Assembly: GCA_016293645.1 (NCBI GenBank)
Contig: JAEDDW010000016.1
Span: 1 to 32,138 of the forward strand
Reading direction: 5' to 3'
DNA length: 32,138 bases
Source of the DNA: Treponema sp.
Lineage (GTDB): Bacteria; Spirochaetota; Spirochaetia; Treponematales; Treponemataceae
The notes under the pieces were generated by a model that searched no databases, had not been told where the DNA came from, and saw only the letters and a program-made list of their open reading frames with translations. The position numbers and the translations under genes are program-made. This document shows positions 14,729 to 23,751 of the stretch, piece by piece (within the stretch, counting starts at the first letter, position 1; every line of letters begins with the position of its first letter).

Positions 14729-16141
14729 TTACAGGTTGGCTACAAGCCAGCTCTTGAAACTGTCATAGTCCTTTTCCATTGGAATTGCATTGTCCGGCAA
14801 AGCCATGACCTTTTCAAGACGTTCCGGCATGTTTGGCTCGCGTCCGATTGCGTTCACAACAGTTGCGCCAAACTTTGCTGGATGTGCTGTCTCAAGGATG
14901 ATAGCTGCGGCTTCCTTGCTTATAACCTTGTCTGCCCATGCAGGGATGTTTGCTGTAAGGCCAGGCTTTGTGTAGTCTCCCTTTTCGCCCTTTACGAGCT
15001 TTTCCATCTCACCGCCACGGATATCGTTCCATGCCTTCCATGCGACTGCGCCGTGTGGATCGATGATGTATCCTGTCTTTTCATGGCACTGCTTGATTCC
15101 GTCGATTGTACCTGCGTCATCTGTCCAGTAAGATGCGAACATTGAGCGTACTTCTTCAAGTGAGTAGAGTGCCTTGATTCTTTCGTAGTTGCTTGGAGCA
15201 CCAACATCCATTGCGTTGCTGAGTGTGGCAACTGAAGGACGTGCGTTGTATTCGCCTGTTGCGATCCAGTCTGGAACTGTGCGGTTGGCGTTTGTAGCTG
15301 CGACGAAACCAGTGATTGGTGCACCCATTTCCTTTGCGATGAGACCGGAAGTAAGGTTGCCGAAGTTTCCGCTTGGGCATACAGCGATGATTGCAGGATC
15401 CTTGATCTGTGAATCCTGTGGGATTCTGTTCTTTACTACGATTGAAGAATACATGTAGTAGAATGCCTGTGGAAGGAGGCGTGAAATGTTGATTGAGTTT
15501 GCAGATGAAAGGCGGAACTTTTTGCGAAGGTCCTTGTCTACGAATGCCTTCTTAACGAGCGCCTGGCAGTCATCGAATGTTCCCTTTACCTTGAGGGCGC
15601 GTACATTGCCTGTGAATGTAGAAAGCTGCTTTTCCTGAAGTGGAGAAATCTTTCCATCTGGATAAAGGATTGTAACGTCGATTCCTGGAACATTGTGGAA
15701 TGCCGATCCTACTGCGGAACCTGTGTCTCCTGATGTTGCTACGAGGATGTGGAGGTTGTCTTTTTCACCACGGTTGAAGTAAGACATCGTGCGTGCCATG
15801 AAACGGGCACCAAAGTCCTTGAAAGCGCATGTCGGTCCGTGGAAAAGCTCAAGAACATATGTTGTCGGATCGATAGGTACTACCTGAGAAGTAAATGGAT
15901 AGCAGTCAGAAATGATTGCTTCAAGATCGTTGTCCGGAATTTCATCCTTTACATAAGGCTTTGCCATTTCGAAAGCAACATCCCTGAATGATGGATCCGT
16001 ATTTCTGTTCGTGAATGAAGGATCAAGTTTTGGAAATTCAACTGGAATGTAGAGTCCGCCTGTTGCGGCATTCATACCATTCAATACTGCTGTTCTGAAG
16101 TTTACCTTTACTGAACTGTCTCTTGTGTCTGTATAGATCAT
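14729..16141 (-). CDS. thrC: Threonine synthase
   Basis: Protein of 470 residues, the length of the longer class of threonine synthases. It turns O-phosphohomoserine into threonine and phosphate using PLP. The PLP lysine is Lys108 in GPTCAFKDFGARF (102-114), and the phosphate-binding loop is ATSGDTGSAVG (135-145). Later motifs include CPSGNFGNLTSG. AGGAAG lies six bases before ATG 16141. It has its own promoter (16174-16202) and no other threonine genes nearby. Many strong codons and even base use suggest high expression. Confidence 0.95.
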   Translation of the reverse strand: MIYTDTRDSSVKVNFRTAVLNGMNAATGGLYIPVEFPKLDPSFTNRNTDPSFRDVAFEMAKPYVKDEIPDNDLEAIISDCYPFTSQVVPIDPTTYVLELFHGPTCAFKDFGARFMARTMSYFNRGEKDNLHILVATSGDTGSAVGSAFHNVPGIDVTILYPDGKISPLQEKQLSTFTGNVRALKVKGTFDDCQALVKKAFVDKDLRKKFRLSSANSINISRLLPQAFYYMYSSIVVKNRIPQDSQIKDPAIIAVCPSGNFGNLTSGLIAKEMGAPITGFVAATNANRTVPDWIATGEYNARPSVATLSNAMDVGAPSNYERIKALYSLEEVRSMFASYWTDDAGTIDGIKQCHEKTGYIIDPHGAVAWKAWNDIRGGEMEKLVKGEKGDYTKPGLTANIPAWADKVISKEAAAIILETAHPAKFGATVVNAIGREPNMPERLEKVMALPDNAIPMEKDYDSFKSWLVANL

Positions 16142-16173
16142 TTTTTACTTCCTGAATTGTATTTGGATAATAT

Positions 16174-16202
16174 AGATTATCAAATAATTCAAGTTGTATC
16201 AA
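16174..16202 (-). promoter_or_regulatory. Sigma-70 promoter of thrC
   Basis: On the minus strand: TTGATA (16202-16197), 17-base spacer, TAATCT (16179-16174). A shifted -10 (TATATT) also lies just downstream. It sits between the CPBP gene stop and thrC, so thrC need not depend on read-through. Confidence 0.5.
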
Positions 16203-16213
16203 TCTTTAAAGGT

Positions 16214-16888
16214 TTAATTAGTTTGGCAAAAGATCAGAATGTAGAAGACGGAAAGTGAGAGATTGTAGACTGCATGGGCGGCGGCTCCCGGCAGGACTGA
16301 TGAAGTTTTCTTATAGCAAAGGCGTAGGACAGTTCCGCAGAGAAAAGAATTCACCACGGAAATCCATCCCTGGTATCTATGGGCAAATGCGAAAAGCAAC
16401 AGCGCAAGGAATTCAGTTCCGTAGAAAACAATTTTCCTGTTGATTTTTTCTCCGGCGATGAGTGCCATGAATTCCGGCAAAAACTGTCTGTAGAGCACTT
16501 CCTCATAAAAAGCACCGCAGACTACTGCAAGAGTTAAAAAGAGAATTGAAAGCGGACCATCTACGTCAGGCATGAAATTCTGGGATTTCATTTCTTCATT
16601 GGAAAACAAAAGTTCAATGGATTGCATGAGCGCGAAAATGATCATAAGGATTCCAAGAGTGATTGTTCCATGGAAAAGAAACCTGAAGATTTTTGTTTTA
16701 CTTTTTTCAGCAGGCTTCAGTTTTAGGAATTGAAAAAAAAGGATTACTGAAATGAGCAGCTGGTATAACACTGACGCGTTGAAAGTTCCGGCTTGAGAAA
16801 GACCTGTACCATGGGATACAAATACAGGCGGAACTGCAAGAAATGCAAGCACAAGTAGAAATTCAATTAGAATATATCTTTTTTTCAC
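16214..16888 (-). CDS. CPBP (CAAX/Abi-type) intramembrane glutamic protease
   Basis: Protein of 224 residues with about six membrane segments. The three CPBP signatures are in order: EEVLYR (Glu129, Glu130, Arg134), FAFAH (His170) and HAVYN (His205, Asn209). These residues form the intramembrane active site in Rce1-type enzymes, so the protein is probably an active membrane protease or peptide-processing enzyme; substrate unknown. The start is a GTG at 16886-16888 with no ribosome site; TATAAC (16901-16896 on the minus strand) lies seven bases upstream, so the mRNA may be leaderless. It reads toward thrC, 72 bases away, and is divergent from the PilZ gene. Confidence 0.87.
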   Translation of the reverse strand: MKKRYILIEFLLVLAFLAVPPVFVSHGTGLSQAGTFNASVLYQLLISVILFFQFLKLKPAEKSKTKIFRFLFHGTITLGILMIIFALMQSIELLFSNEEMKSQNFMPDVDGPLSILFLTLAVVCGAFYEEVLYRQFLPEFMALIAGEKINRKIVFYGTEFLALLLFAFAHRYQGWISVVNSFLCGTVLRLCYKKTSSVLPGAAAHAVYNLSLSVFYILIFCQTN

Positions 16889-16957
16889 AAGTAATGTTAT
16901 AATTCATTTGTTGATTTTATTCTATTAGTATGTAATTCAGTCATTGAGGTTAAAAAA

Positions 16958-18241
16958 GTGCCAGTATTGATTTCCGCTATTCTGATCGTAATTTTCTCCT
17001 ATGCTTTGTACCGCGGATATATGGGGTCTAAAAACAAACTCAGTTTTTTTGCTCAGGGGTTTGATTATGGCTTCAAGAGAAAGGATATTTCCGTTTTGTG
17101 GAAACTTGCAAGCCAGTGTGAGATTGAGGAACCTCTGGATCTGTATGTCTCGGAAAATGCGGTCAACAAGTGCATTGCGAAAGTAATTGATGATGCGAAG
17201 GCAAAGGGAGAACTGAATTCCTATCCCGTTCAGGTTTTTCTCGACAAACTGTACAGATTCAAGACCAGGGTTGTTCTGGATCTGGACAACAAGAGAGGTC
17301 TTGAATCCACAAAGTCCCTTGATGTAGGGCAGAAGCTCAGCATCATTTTAAAGGGGCATGGTGTTTTCTATTCCCATGTCATAAATAATGGCCGCGAACT
17401 TATAATCTCATTGCCGGTTCAGGTCAACAAAATCACTCGAAAAATCGAATCAATGCCTGGTGAAGATTGGGAAGGCAAAACCATTTCAGTTTATTTCTGG
17501 AGAAAAAATGATGCCGGCTATGCTTTTGACACTGAGGTTTTTGGTTCCGGTGTCTTTAGAAGTGATAAGGCTCTCTACCTCAAGCACAGCTACAAACTTG
17601 ACCGTGCTCAGAAAAGGCAGTCCATCCGTGTTCCCTGTGAAATATATGCACAGATGTACATCATCAAGGATGAAGTCGTCGACTATGAGAAGATAGAAAC
17701 TGAACTTGGGTACAAATGTCTTCTTGAGGACCTGAGTGAAGATGGAGCCATGATCCGTATTGGTGGAATGGGAAAAAACAATGTGCAGATAAAGATCCAG
17801 TTTGAACTCAATGAAATGCTGATCATCATGTTTGGTGTTATCCGTGCCGTAGAATTCAATGAGACGTTGAATCAGTCAAGGCTTCATTTTGAATGTACGC
17901 ACATTGAGCAGGGCATGAAAAATGCGATACTGTCCTATGTCTATAAAGTCATTCCTCAGGAGCAGAAAGATATCAACGAGGCCATTGCCCAGGCTGAATC
18001 ATTCAAGAATGAGGAGTCTGACATTTCAAATCCAGATGGAAAGCCTGCCGTTGCCATGGCAAGGAAAAATGCCTTTGCCTTGGCATCGGATAGTGAAATT
18101 TCCAATTCAACTATAGGAAAAATAGTGCTTTCAGAAGATGATGAGGAACCATCTCCTGAAATGGTCAATATTTCAAGAAGGGGACAGGTGAGTTCTGAAA
18201 ACTCTTTTGCTTCTGAGATCGGCTCTTTGCCTAAGATATGA
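16958..18241 (+). CDS. PilZ-domain c-di-GMP receptor, YcgR-like, membrane-anchored
   Basis: Protein of 427 residues starting at GTG 16958, with GAGG eight bases upstream. Residues 3-20 form one membrane segment. Residues about 120-210 resemble the YcgR N-terminal domain (GQKLSIILKGHGVFYSHVIN). The PilZ domain (about 216-335) has the RxxxR motif (Arg220, Arg224) and DLSEDG (258-263, matching D/NxSxxG), so c-di-GMP binding is likely. Residues 340-427 are charged and probably disordered. It heads an operon ending at 24501 and overlaps the next gene's region. Spirochaetal PilZ proteins affect motility and virulence; the partner here is unknown. Confidence 0.88.
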   Translation: MPVLISAILIVIFSYALYRGYMGSKNKLSFFAQGFDYGFKRKDISVLWKLASQCEIEEPLDLYVSENAVNKCIAKVIDDAKAKGELNSYPVQVFLDKLYRFKTRVVLDLDNKRGLESTKSLDVGQKLSIILKGHGVFYSHVINNGRELIISLPVQVNKITRKIESMPGEDWEGKTISVYFWRKNDAGYAFDTEVFGSGVFRSDKALYLKHSYKLDRAQKRQSIRVPCEIYAQMYIIKDEVVDYEKIETELGYKCLLEDLSEDGAMIRIGGMGKNNVQIKIQFELNEMLIIMFGVIRAVEFNETLNQSRLHFECTHIEQGMKNAILSYVYKVIPQEQKDINEAIAQAESFKNEESDISNPDGKPAVAMARKNAFALASDSEISNSTIGKIVLSEDDEEPSPEMVNISRRGQVSSENSFASEIGSLPKI

Positions 18242-18252
18242 GGGATGTGAGT

Positions 18253-19410
18253 ATGAGAAAATTTATTGTTTTATTTTACAGTGCAGTAATTTCTGTTTTT
18301 GTTCTTGCAGCTGAAAAAAATCCATTGCTTTCCGAGTTTTATAAGGGAAATCTGCAGAACAAAATCACTGTTGTCGGCAAGGCATCTTCTTCCGGTAATA
18401 CTCAGGTCATTCTGAAGGCTCTGGATTTCCTTGTTTTTGCCTATGACAGTCTAGGGGATGACGCTGAATTTGAATCTTTGGCGGAAGCTGTAATAAAATC
18501 CTTGACTCCTAAGACATTTGAAGGCAATGAAAAAAACATCAGCAACCAGTTGTTCCAGCTGTTCAAGATTTCTACTGGAAACAAAATCAAGATCTCAGTA
18601 ATAGATTCTTTCTATTCTCTTCCTGGTTCGGATGCTATTGTTCTGGTAAATGATTATTTTTACAGGCAGATGCAAAACAGAGGAAAGTTTGATGAGAGTG
18701 TTTCAAAAAGCGTTGAATTCATGGGAATCAAAGGAAATTCCGCTTCTTTCAACAGACTCTTCATAGCTGACATTCTTGAAATCTGGCCTGAGCAGAGCGT
18801 TTTCATCTCTGAAAACTATGCAAAACTTGCTGAGGAGAACCGCAAGGAAATTCTTCAGATGATAGTAAGCGTTCCGGCGGATAAAAAAATCCTGATTCTG
18901 AAAAAACTCAACAGCAATGAAAAAATTTCCAAAAAAATCAGGGGTGAGTGTGCAGAAAACGTATTGTCTTCCATTATTAATAAAGAGGAAGGTAATTCAA
19001 AAGATAGCAGAGAAGATCTCATAACTCTTGAACTTCTTTGTCTGGAAACAATCTCACAGTCAAGATGGACTCGCGCGTCAAGTCTTTCGACAAAGTGTTT
19101 TGACCGCATACGAAGTGAGTATGATCAGAACCTTGTAACTACAGAGCAGTTCACCGGTGCCATTGCGGACATAGCTTCTGTTGCAGCATCGGATACTGTT
19201 GTGGTGCTTTCTTCCTATCTGGATTATCTTAACAAGTGCGCTGAAAATGGTCAGACACCTGTTAGGGACGTTGTTCTTTCCGTTATCAACAGTCTTGGAG
19301 AATTGGGAGACAACAGGGCCTTTGACTTCATCTATGCTGCCACATCATTGGATTATCCGGAAGAGGTTGTCGAGGCTGCCAAGTCTGCCATTAAGAAACT
19401 CAAGTGGTAG
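18253..19410 (+). CDS. Secreted helical-repeat (HEAT-like) protein
   Basis: Protein of 385 residues from ATG 18253. GAGGG (18240-18244) is eight bases upstream; an in-frame ATG at 18238 would lack a ribosome site and break the signal peptide. The N terminus MRKFIVLFYSAVISVFVLA is a cleavable signal peptide, probably cut before AEKNP. The rest is a regular run of helices ending in HEAT-like units (VVLSVINSLGELGDNRAFDF, then SLDYPEEVVEAAKSAIKKL). No enzyme motif. It probably acts as a periplasmic scaffold. It overlaps the ComEC gene start by seven bases. The other secreted HEAT protein at 27258-27995 may be related in role. Confidence 0.75.
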   Translation: MRKFIVLFYSAVISVFVLAAEKNPLLSEFYKGNLQNKITVVGKASSSGNTQVILKALDFLVFAYDSLGDDAEFESLAEAVIKSLTPKTFEGNEKNISNQLFQLFKISTGNKIKISVIDSFYSLPGSDAIVLVNDYFYRQMQNRGKFDESVSKSVEFMGIKGNSASFNRLFIADILEIWPEQSVFISENYAKLAEENRKEILQMIVSVPADKKILILKKLNSNEKISKKIRGECAENVLSSIINKEEGNSKDSREDLITLELLCLETISQSRWTRASSLSTKCFDRIRSEYDQNLVTTEQFTGAIADIASVAASDTVVVLSSYLDYLNKCAENGQTPVRDVVLSVINSLGELGDNRAFDFIYAATSLDYPEEVVEAAKSAIKKLKW

Positions 19411-20669
19411 AGAAATTAAAAGAGAGAGTTTTAAATCCTTTTTTCATTGCAGCATTCCTATTTGCGGTTGTGGTTTACGGTGGCTTATTGCCTTTGAAAG
19501 AGAAAGAATCATATTCAGGTATTCTGCCTTATGAGGATGTTTTTTCTGTCTCAGGTACAGTGATTTCAAATCCTGTTCTGAATTCATCCCGAAGGTATTA
19601 TTCTTTTCGCCTTGATCTTGAAAGGGTTGAAGGTGAGATAGCCAGGGCTTCGGTTTCATCCGATGCAAAGGGTACTCTCAACTGTCTTATTAAAAGTGAA
19701 ATAGTCGAAGCTATCTATCCTGGAAAACTTTATTCAGGCTATGGAAATGGAATCCTTGTTGAAACTGGAGAAAAATTAGTTCTTTATGGCAGGTCTGGTG
19801 GCGGATTCTTCATCTGCTCCAGAGCGGAACAATTACAGCTGCCTTTGACTGCTGCCGGTACTCTAAATCATTTCAGAGCCCTATGCAGACTTCAGTTCAA
19901 GAGACTGATGTATGGCTGGAAAGATGCCGGTGGATTCATTCTTGCGCTTCTTTCCGGCTCCAGGGAATATACCGACAGAAAACTTTCTGATGATTTTAGA
20001 AAGGCTGGACTTTCCCACATTCTTGCATTGAGCGGAATGCATCTTTCATTTTTTTCAACTTTATCGGCAGGATTGTTTTCAAAAATATCTGGAAAAAAGT
20101 TTTCTTCCTGGATTCAACTGTTTGGAATTTTAGGATTTGTATGGTTTGCAGGCCTGTCGCCATCTTTGCTTCGTGCATTGCTTTGTTCACTTATCATGAT
20201 GCTTTGTAAATCTGTTTTTTCATTGAATGCAGACAATTTCATCATTTTGTGTTCCGTATTTCTGATCCATTGCCTCGTTGCTCCCTGGGACATGTTTTCC
20301 GCTGCTTTTCTTCTTTCTTATGGTGCATTGGCTGGTATACTTCTGCTATCTGATGTTCTTGACAGCAAACTTGGTGCGATGGTTCCACATTCAATTTCAT
20401 CTTCTCTGTCTGCATCTGTTTCTGCTCAGGCTGCTACAAGTCCCATCTGCCTTTTGTTCTTCAGGACTTTGACTCCAGTCGGAATACCTGCAAGCCTTGT
20501 TGTCTCTCCTGTGGTAAATCTGTTCATGACACTTTCGGTTTTTTCCATAAGCATTTGCCTCTTGATGCCTTTTCTATCACCTGTTTTTTGTTTTATAATG
20601 AATCTGATCTATAAAATCATTAGTTTTTTGGTAGGCATGTTTTCATGCATTCCTCCTGTGGTATTTTAA
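19404..20669 (+). CDS. comEC: ComEC/Rec2 DNA-uptake channel protein without metallo-beta-lactamase domain
   Basis: Protein of 421 residues, starting at a GTG overlapping the previous stop by seven bases. One membrane segment near 12-30 precedes a periplasmic OB-like region (35-150). The ComEC core follows with the hallmark LLSGSREYTDRKLSDDFRKAG and LSHILALSGMHLSFFS, then about eight membrane segments. ComEC carries single-stranded DNA across the inner membrane during transformation. The C-terminal nuclease-like beta-lactamase domain found in most ComEC proteins (700-800 residues) is absent: the frame ends cleanly 10 bases before ksgA, and I see no frameshifted remainder. Confidence 0.85.
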   Translation: MVEKLKERVLNPFFIAAFLFAVVVYGGLLPLKEKESYSGILPYEDVFSVSGTVISNPVLNSSRRYYSFRLDLERVEGEIARASVSSDAKGTLNCLIKSEIVEAIYPGKLYSGYGNGILVETGEKLVLYGRSGGGFFICSRAEQLQLPLTAAGTLNHFRALCRLQFKRLMYGWKDAGGFILALLSGSREYTDRKLSDDFRKAGLSHILALSGMHLSFFSTLSAGLFSKISGKKFSSWIQLFGILGFVWFAGLSPSLLRALLCSLIMMLCKSVFSLNADNFIILCSVFLIHCLVAPWDMFSAAFLLSYGALAGILLLSDVLDSKLGAMVPHSISSSLSASVSAQAATSPICLLFFRTLTPVGIPASLVVSPVVNLFMTLSVFSISICLLMPFLSPVFCFIMNLIYKIISFLVGMFSCIPPVVF

Positions 20670-20679
20670 GGAATATTTT

Positions 20680-21564
20680 ATGAAGCACCCTGATTACAAT
20701 TCACCTTCAGAACTGAAGTCGTTTCTTGATGAACATGGATTTGCCATGCAGAAAAAGTTCGGACAGAATTTCATGATCAATGGTGATGCAAGAAAAAAAA
20801 TAGTGGATGTTCTTGATCCAAAGGAAGGAGAACTCATCTGGGAAGTAGGGCCGGGACTTGGCTGCATGACTGAGGAAATCATGCTCCGTGGAGCAGTGCT
20901 TAATGCTTTTGAAATCGACAAGGGGTTCATCGGTCTTCTTCATGGATTTTTTGAGGAACAGGAAAAGAGAGGACAGTTCAGCATTACGGAAGGTGATGTT
21001 CTTAAGACATGGAAAAGGAAACTTCAGGAATCTGATAAAAAACCACTTAAATTGTTTGGAAATCTACCATATAATATAGCTGCGACTTTCATAGCCGATA
21101 CGATCACGGAAGGACTTCTTTTTGAAAAATGTGTTTTTACGGTTCAAAAAGAAGTTACTGAAAGAATTGCCGCAGCTCCAGGAACTGAAAATTATTCTGC
21201 GTTCAGTGTTTTGTGCCAGTGGCAGTATGATGTAAAAAAAGGAATTGTCCTTTCAAGTGCCAATTTCTGGCCGCGTCCCAATGTTGCTTCCCAGGCGGTT
21301 TCGCTTATAAAAAAAGAAATTCCTGTCGAATGCAGTGACAATAAACTTTTTGTAAAAGTTGTTCATGCCTTGTTTGCCGCCAGACGTAAAACTTTGCTGA
21401 ACAACATAAAGCCACTTTTGCTTAAAGGCATGGATGCGGATGAGATTTTTGATAAAGCTGAAATAAGCAGGTCAGAAAGGGCAGAAAACCTTACTGTAGA
21501 TCAGTTTGCAAGAATTACCGATGTGTTGTCTGAAAGCCTTTGTTCTGCTAAAATCAAGTCATGA
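20680..21564 (+). CDS. rsmA: 16S rRNA (adenine1518/1519-N6)-dimethyltransferase KsgA
   Basis: Protein of 294 residues, about 20 longer than E. coli KsgA. It dimethylates two adjacent adenines in helix 45 of 16S rRNA during 30S assembly. The motifs are KKFGQNFM (25-32), the SAM-binding EVGPGLG (55-61) and the catalytic NLPYN (128-132). The C-terminal helical domain has ARRKTLLNNIK. AAGGA lies about eight bases before ATG 20680. Its stop overlaps the next start as ATGA. Confidence 0.95.
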   Translation: MKHPDYNSPSELKSFLDEHGFAMQKKFGQNFMINGDARKKIVDVLDPKEGELIWEVGPGLGCMTEEIMLRGAVLNAFEIDKGFIGLLHGFFEEQEKRGQFSITEGDVLKTWKRKLQESDKKPLKLFGNLPYNIAATFIADTITEGLLFEKCVFTVQKEVTERIAAAPGTENYSAFSVLCQWQYDVKKGIVLSSANFWPRPNVASQAVSLIKKEIPVECSDNKLFVKVVHALFAARRKTLLNNIKPLLLKGMDADEIFDKAEISRSERAENLTVDQFARITDVLSESLCSAKIKS

Positions 21565-22274
21565 GTGAAGTTGCTATTGCTGAGAACTTGAATGAAATAC
21601 TCAGGCAGATTGATGAGGCAGAAAAAAAATCTGGCCGTCCCAAAGGAAGCGTGAAGCTTTGTGCTGTCAGTAAATTTCATCCTGCAGAATCTGTCATTTC
21701 TGCCATGAATGCAGGCCAGGTTCTATTTGGAGAAAATCGTGTTCAGGAAGCCTATGAAAAATTTAATTCACTTGAAAACAGGAATTTTGAGCTTCATATC
21801 ATAGGCCAGCTTCAGAGCAACAAGGTAAGGAAAGCTGTTGAAGTTGCTTCATGCATTCAGTCTGTTGACAGGGAAAGTCTGCTTGAAGAAATAGAAAAGC
21901 AGTCGGCAAAAATCAACAGGACCATGAAAATTTTCTTTGAGGTCCACACTGGTGAAGACAGCAAAAGCGGTTATGCAGACAGGGAATCTCTTTATGATTC
22001 CGCACGTAACTGTGCAAAGGGCCTGTATCCCCACATAATTCCATGCGGCCTGATGACAATGGCTCCATTTACCAAGGATGAAGATCTTATAAGGAAATCC
22101 TTTGCGACATTGAGAAAGCTGCGTGATGAAATGAATGTGGATTTTCCTGAACTGCCGATAAAAGAACTCAGCATGGGTATGAGTGGCGATTTCAAGATTG
22201 CCATTGAAGAGGGAAGTACCATGGTCAGAGTTGGCACCGCGATTTTTGGAGAGAGAGACTACAGTAAAAAATGA
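21561..22274 (+). CDS. YggS/PLPBP family pyridoxal-phosphate homeostasis protein
   Basis: Protein of 237 residues. The PLP lysine is Lys38 in LCAVSKFHP, followed by FGENRVQEAYEKF, HIIGQLQSNKVRKAV, IQSVDRESL and MGMSGDFKIAIEEGSTMVRVG in two stretches, all typical of the family. It has a TIM-barrel fold but no known enzyme activity; family members affect free PLP and amino/keto acid balance. It overlaps rsmA by four bases and the next gene by four, consistent with coupled translation. Confidence 0.94.
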   Translation: MSEVAIAENLNEILRQIDEAEKKSGRPKGSVKLCAVSKFHPAESVISAMNAGQVLFGENRVQEAYEKFNSLENRNFELHIIGQLQSNKVRKAVEVASCIQSVDRESLLEEIEKQSAKINRTMKIFFEVHTGEDSKSGYADRESLYDSARNCAKGLYPHIIPCGLMTMAPFTKDEDLIRKSFATLRKLRDEMNVDFPELPIKELSMGMSGDFKIAIEEGSTMVRVGTAIFGERDYSKK

Positions 22275-22765
22275 AAAAGCTTTTATGTTTTCTTTTAGCA
22301 TTGATTGTTGTCTCTGTTTCTGCTCCTCAGCGTGCCTATTGCGCAGCCAGTGAAGAACCGGTTCCTTATGAAGATTCTGAATTTCCTCAATGGGCACTGG
22401 ATCTAAGGCGGTTTGAAGTCATATCTCTTGGTTCCGTACCATTTGCTATGATCGGTGTAACCCTTATCTATGGTGCCATAGAAATTAACCGTGGAAACAG
22501 AAGTTCAATGCCAAATCCTTTGAATCCTGGTGATTTCGGTGAATATGGCCAGCTGAAGGTCCTTGGAATGACTTTACTTACCGGAGTCTGCATCGCTACA
22601 ATTGATCTTACAGCCAATAAGATAAAGAAATACAGACAAAGAAAAGTAATGGAAAGAATCAATGCGTCCAAGCAGGTTGACATCATACCTCTTTATGAGA
22701 ACAGTGTTGAAACAGAAACTGTTGAAGATGACAACTATGTGACGGACGATAATGGAACCCAATGA
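22271..22765 (+). CDS. Small exported membrane protein of unknown function
   Basis: Protein of 164 residues that I do not recognise. Residues 1-24 look like a signal peptide (LLCFLLALIVVSVSA, then AYCA before ASEEP). Two further hydrophobic stretches (about 49-74 and 96-115) probably cross the membrane. The C-terminal 45 residues are charged (KIKKYRQRKVMERINASK), then acidic. The start overlaps the YggS-like gene by four bases and the stop overlaps the next start. It may belong to a Treponema-specific family, given its position inside a housekeeping operon. Confidence 0.72.
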   Translation: MKKLLCFLLALIVVSVSAPQRAYCAASEEPVPYEDSEFPQWALDLRRFEVISLGSVPFAMIGVTLIYGAIEINRGNRSSMPNPLNPGDFGEYGQLKVLGMTLLTGVCIATIDLTANKIKKYRQRKVMERINASKQVDIIPLYENSVETETVEDDNYVTDDNGTQ

Positions 22766-23751
22766 TGGCTTATTTTTCGAATACTGTTCCACCAACTTAT
22801 AATAAATCAGATCGTCTTGATAAATATATTGCAACTCTCTCCAACGGAATGAACCGAAGCAAACTTAAAAGTGGTGTTGTCGGCATTCTTGTAAACGGTA
22901 AAAAACAGAAAATTTCATATAAAGTCCGTCCAGGTGATAAAATTGAAATCCAGTGGGAAGAAAACATTCCTGACAATATCGAGCCGCAGGATATTCCTCT
23001 GGACATAATCTATGAAGATGAAAATGTCTGTGTTGTGAATAAAGCCCAGGGAATGGTCACTCATCCTGCCTGCGGAAACTGGGAAGGAACACTTGTCAAT
23101 GCGTTGCTTTTCCATTGGGGAAGGGAGTCGATAAAAGAGATCAAGGAAGACGGTGCCGCTGCCAGTTTGATTCTTGCCAACCGGAGACCCGGAATCGTAC
23201 ATAGACTTGATAAGGAAACCTCCGGAATAATCATTACCGCCAAAAACAGGGATACTGAGGAATATCTTGCCGCTTTGTTCCGGAATCATAAAAAAATCAT
23301 GAAGGAATACATCGCCATATGCATGGGACGTCCCCAGCATCAGCATGGTGTTGTCAAGACACAGATCATAAGGGATCCAAGGGACAGGAAAAAGTTCCGT
23401 GCTGTCGTAGATACGGATGAAGGAAAATATGCTGAGACCCACTACAGTTGCATTGCATGTTATGGTGAGTATTCTCTCATGAGGCTTAGAATCGTTACGG
23501 GCCGCACACATCAGATCAGAGTCCACATGAAATATCTTAATTGTCCCATTCTTGGAGACGGGGTATATGCAAAGCAGGATAGAAAATTTCCCGATGCCAC
23601 ACTGATGCTCAATGCCCATAAGCTTGCCATAAGACTGCCTGGAAAAAATGAACGTTCAGTTTTTTCAACTCCGACACCACAGCGTTTCCTCAAGATATTG
23701 AAAATTCTTCATAGAGATTTTTCCAAAGTGATTTTACCAAAGGACAGATGA
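22762..23751 (+). CDS. rluD: RluD-family 23S rRNA pseudouridine synthase
   Basis: Protein of 329 residues. An N-terminal S4 RNA-binding domain (about 15-70: SDRLDKYIATLSNGMNRSKL, GILVNGKKQ) precedes the catalytic domain. The catalytic Asp is Asp150 in GIVHRLDKETSGIII, and GRTHQIRVHMKYL and GDGVYA follow. The architecture and length suit RluD, which modifies helix 69 of 23S rRNA, but RluC-type specificity cannot be ruled out by eye. It overlaps the preceding stop by four bases, and its stop abuts the next start codon (TGAATG). Confidence 0.9.
   Translation: MMAYFSNTVPPTYNKSDRLDKYIATLSNGMNRSKLKSGVVGILVNGKKQKISYKVRPGDKIEIQWEENIPDNIEPQDIPLDIIYEDENVCVVNKAQGMVTHPACGNWEGTLVNALLFHWGRESIKEIKEDGAAASLILANRRPGIVHRLDKETSGIIITAKNRDTEEYLAALFRNHKKIMKEYIAICMGRPQHQHGVVKTQIIRDPRDRKKFRAVVDTDEGKYAETHYSCIACYGEYSLMRLRIVTGRTHQIRVHMKYLNCPILGDGVYAKQDRKFPDATLMLNAHKLAIRLPGKNERSVFSTPTPQRFLKILKILHRDFSKVILPKDR

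Noticed and set aside
14726..15145. Plus-strand open frame of 139 codons opposite thrC
   Set aside because: Cysteine-rich, low-sense translation antisense to threonine synthase; no start signals.
22915..23619. Minus-strand open frame of 234 codons opposite rluD
   Set aside because: Antisense to a gene with clear catalytic motifs; the translation has no family features.
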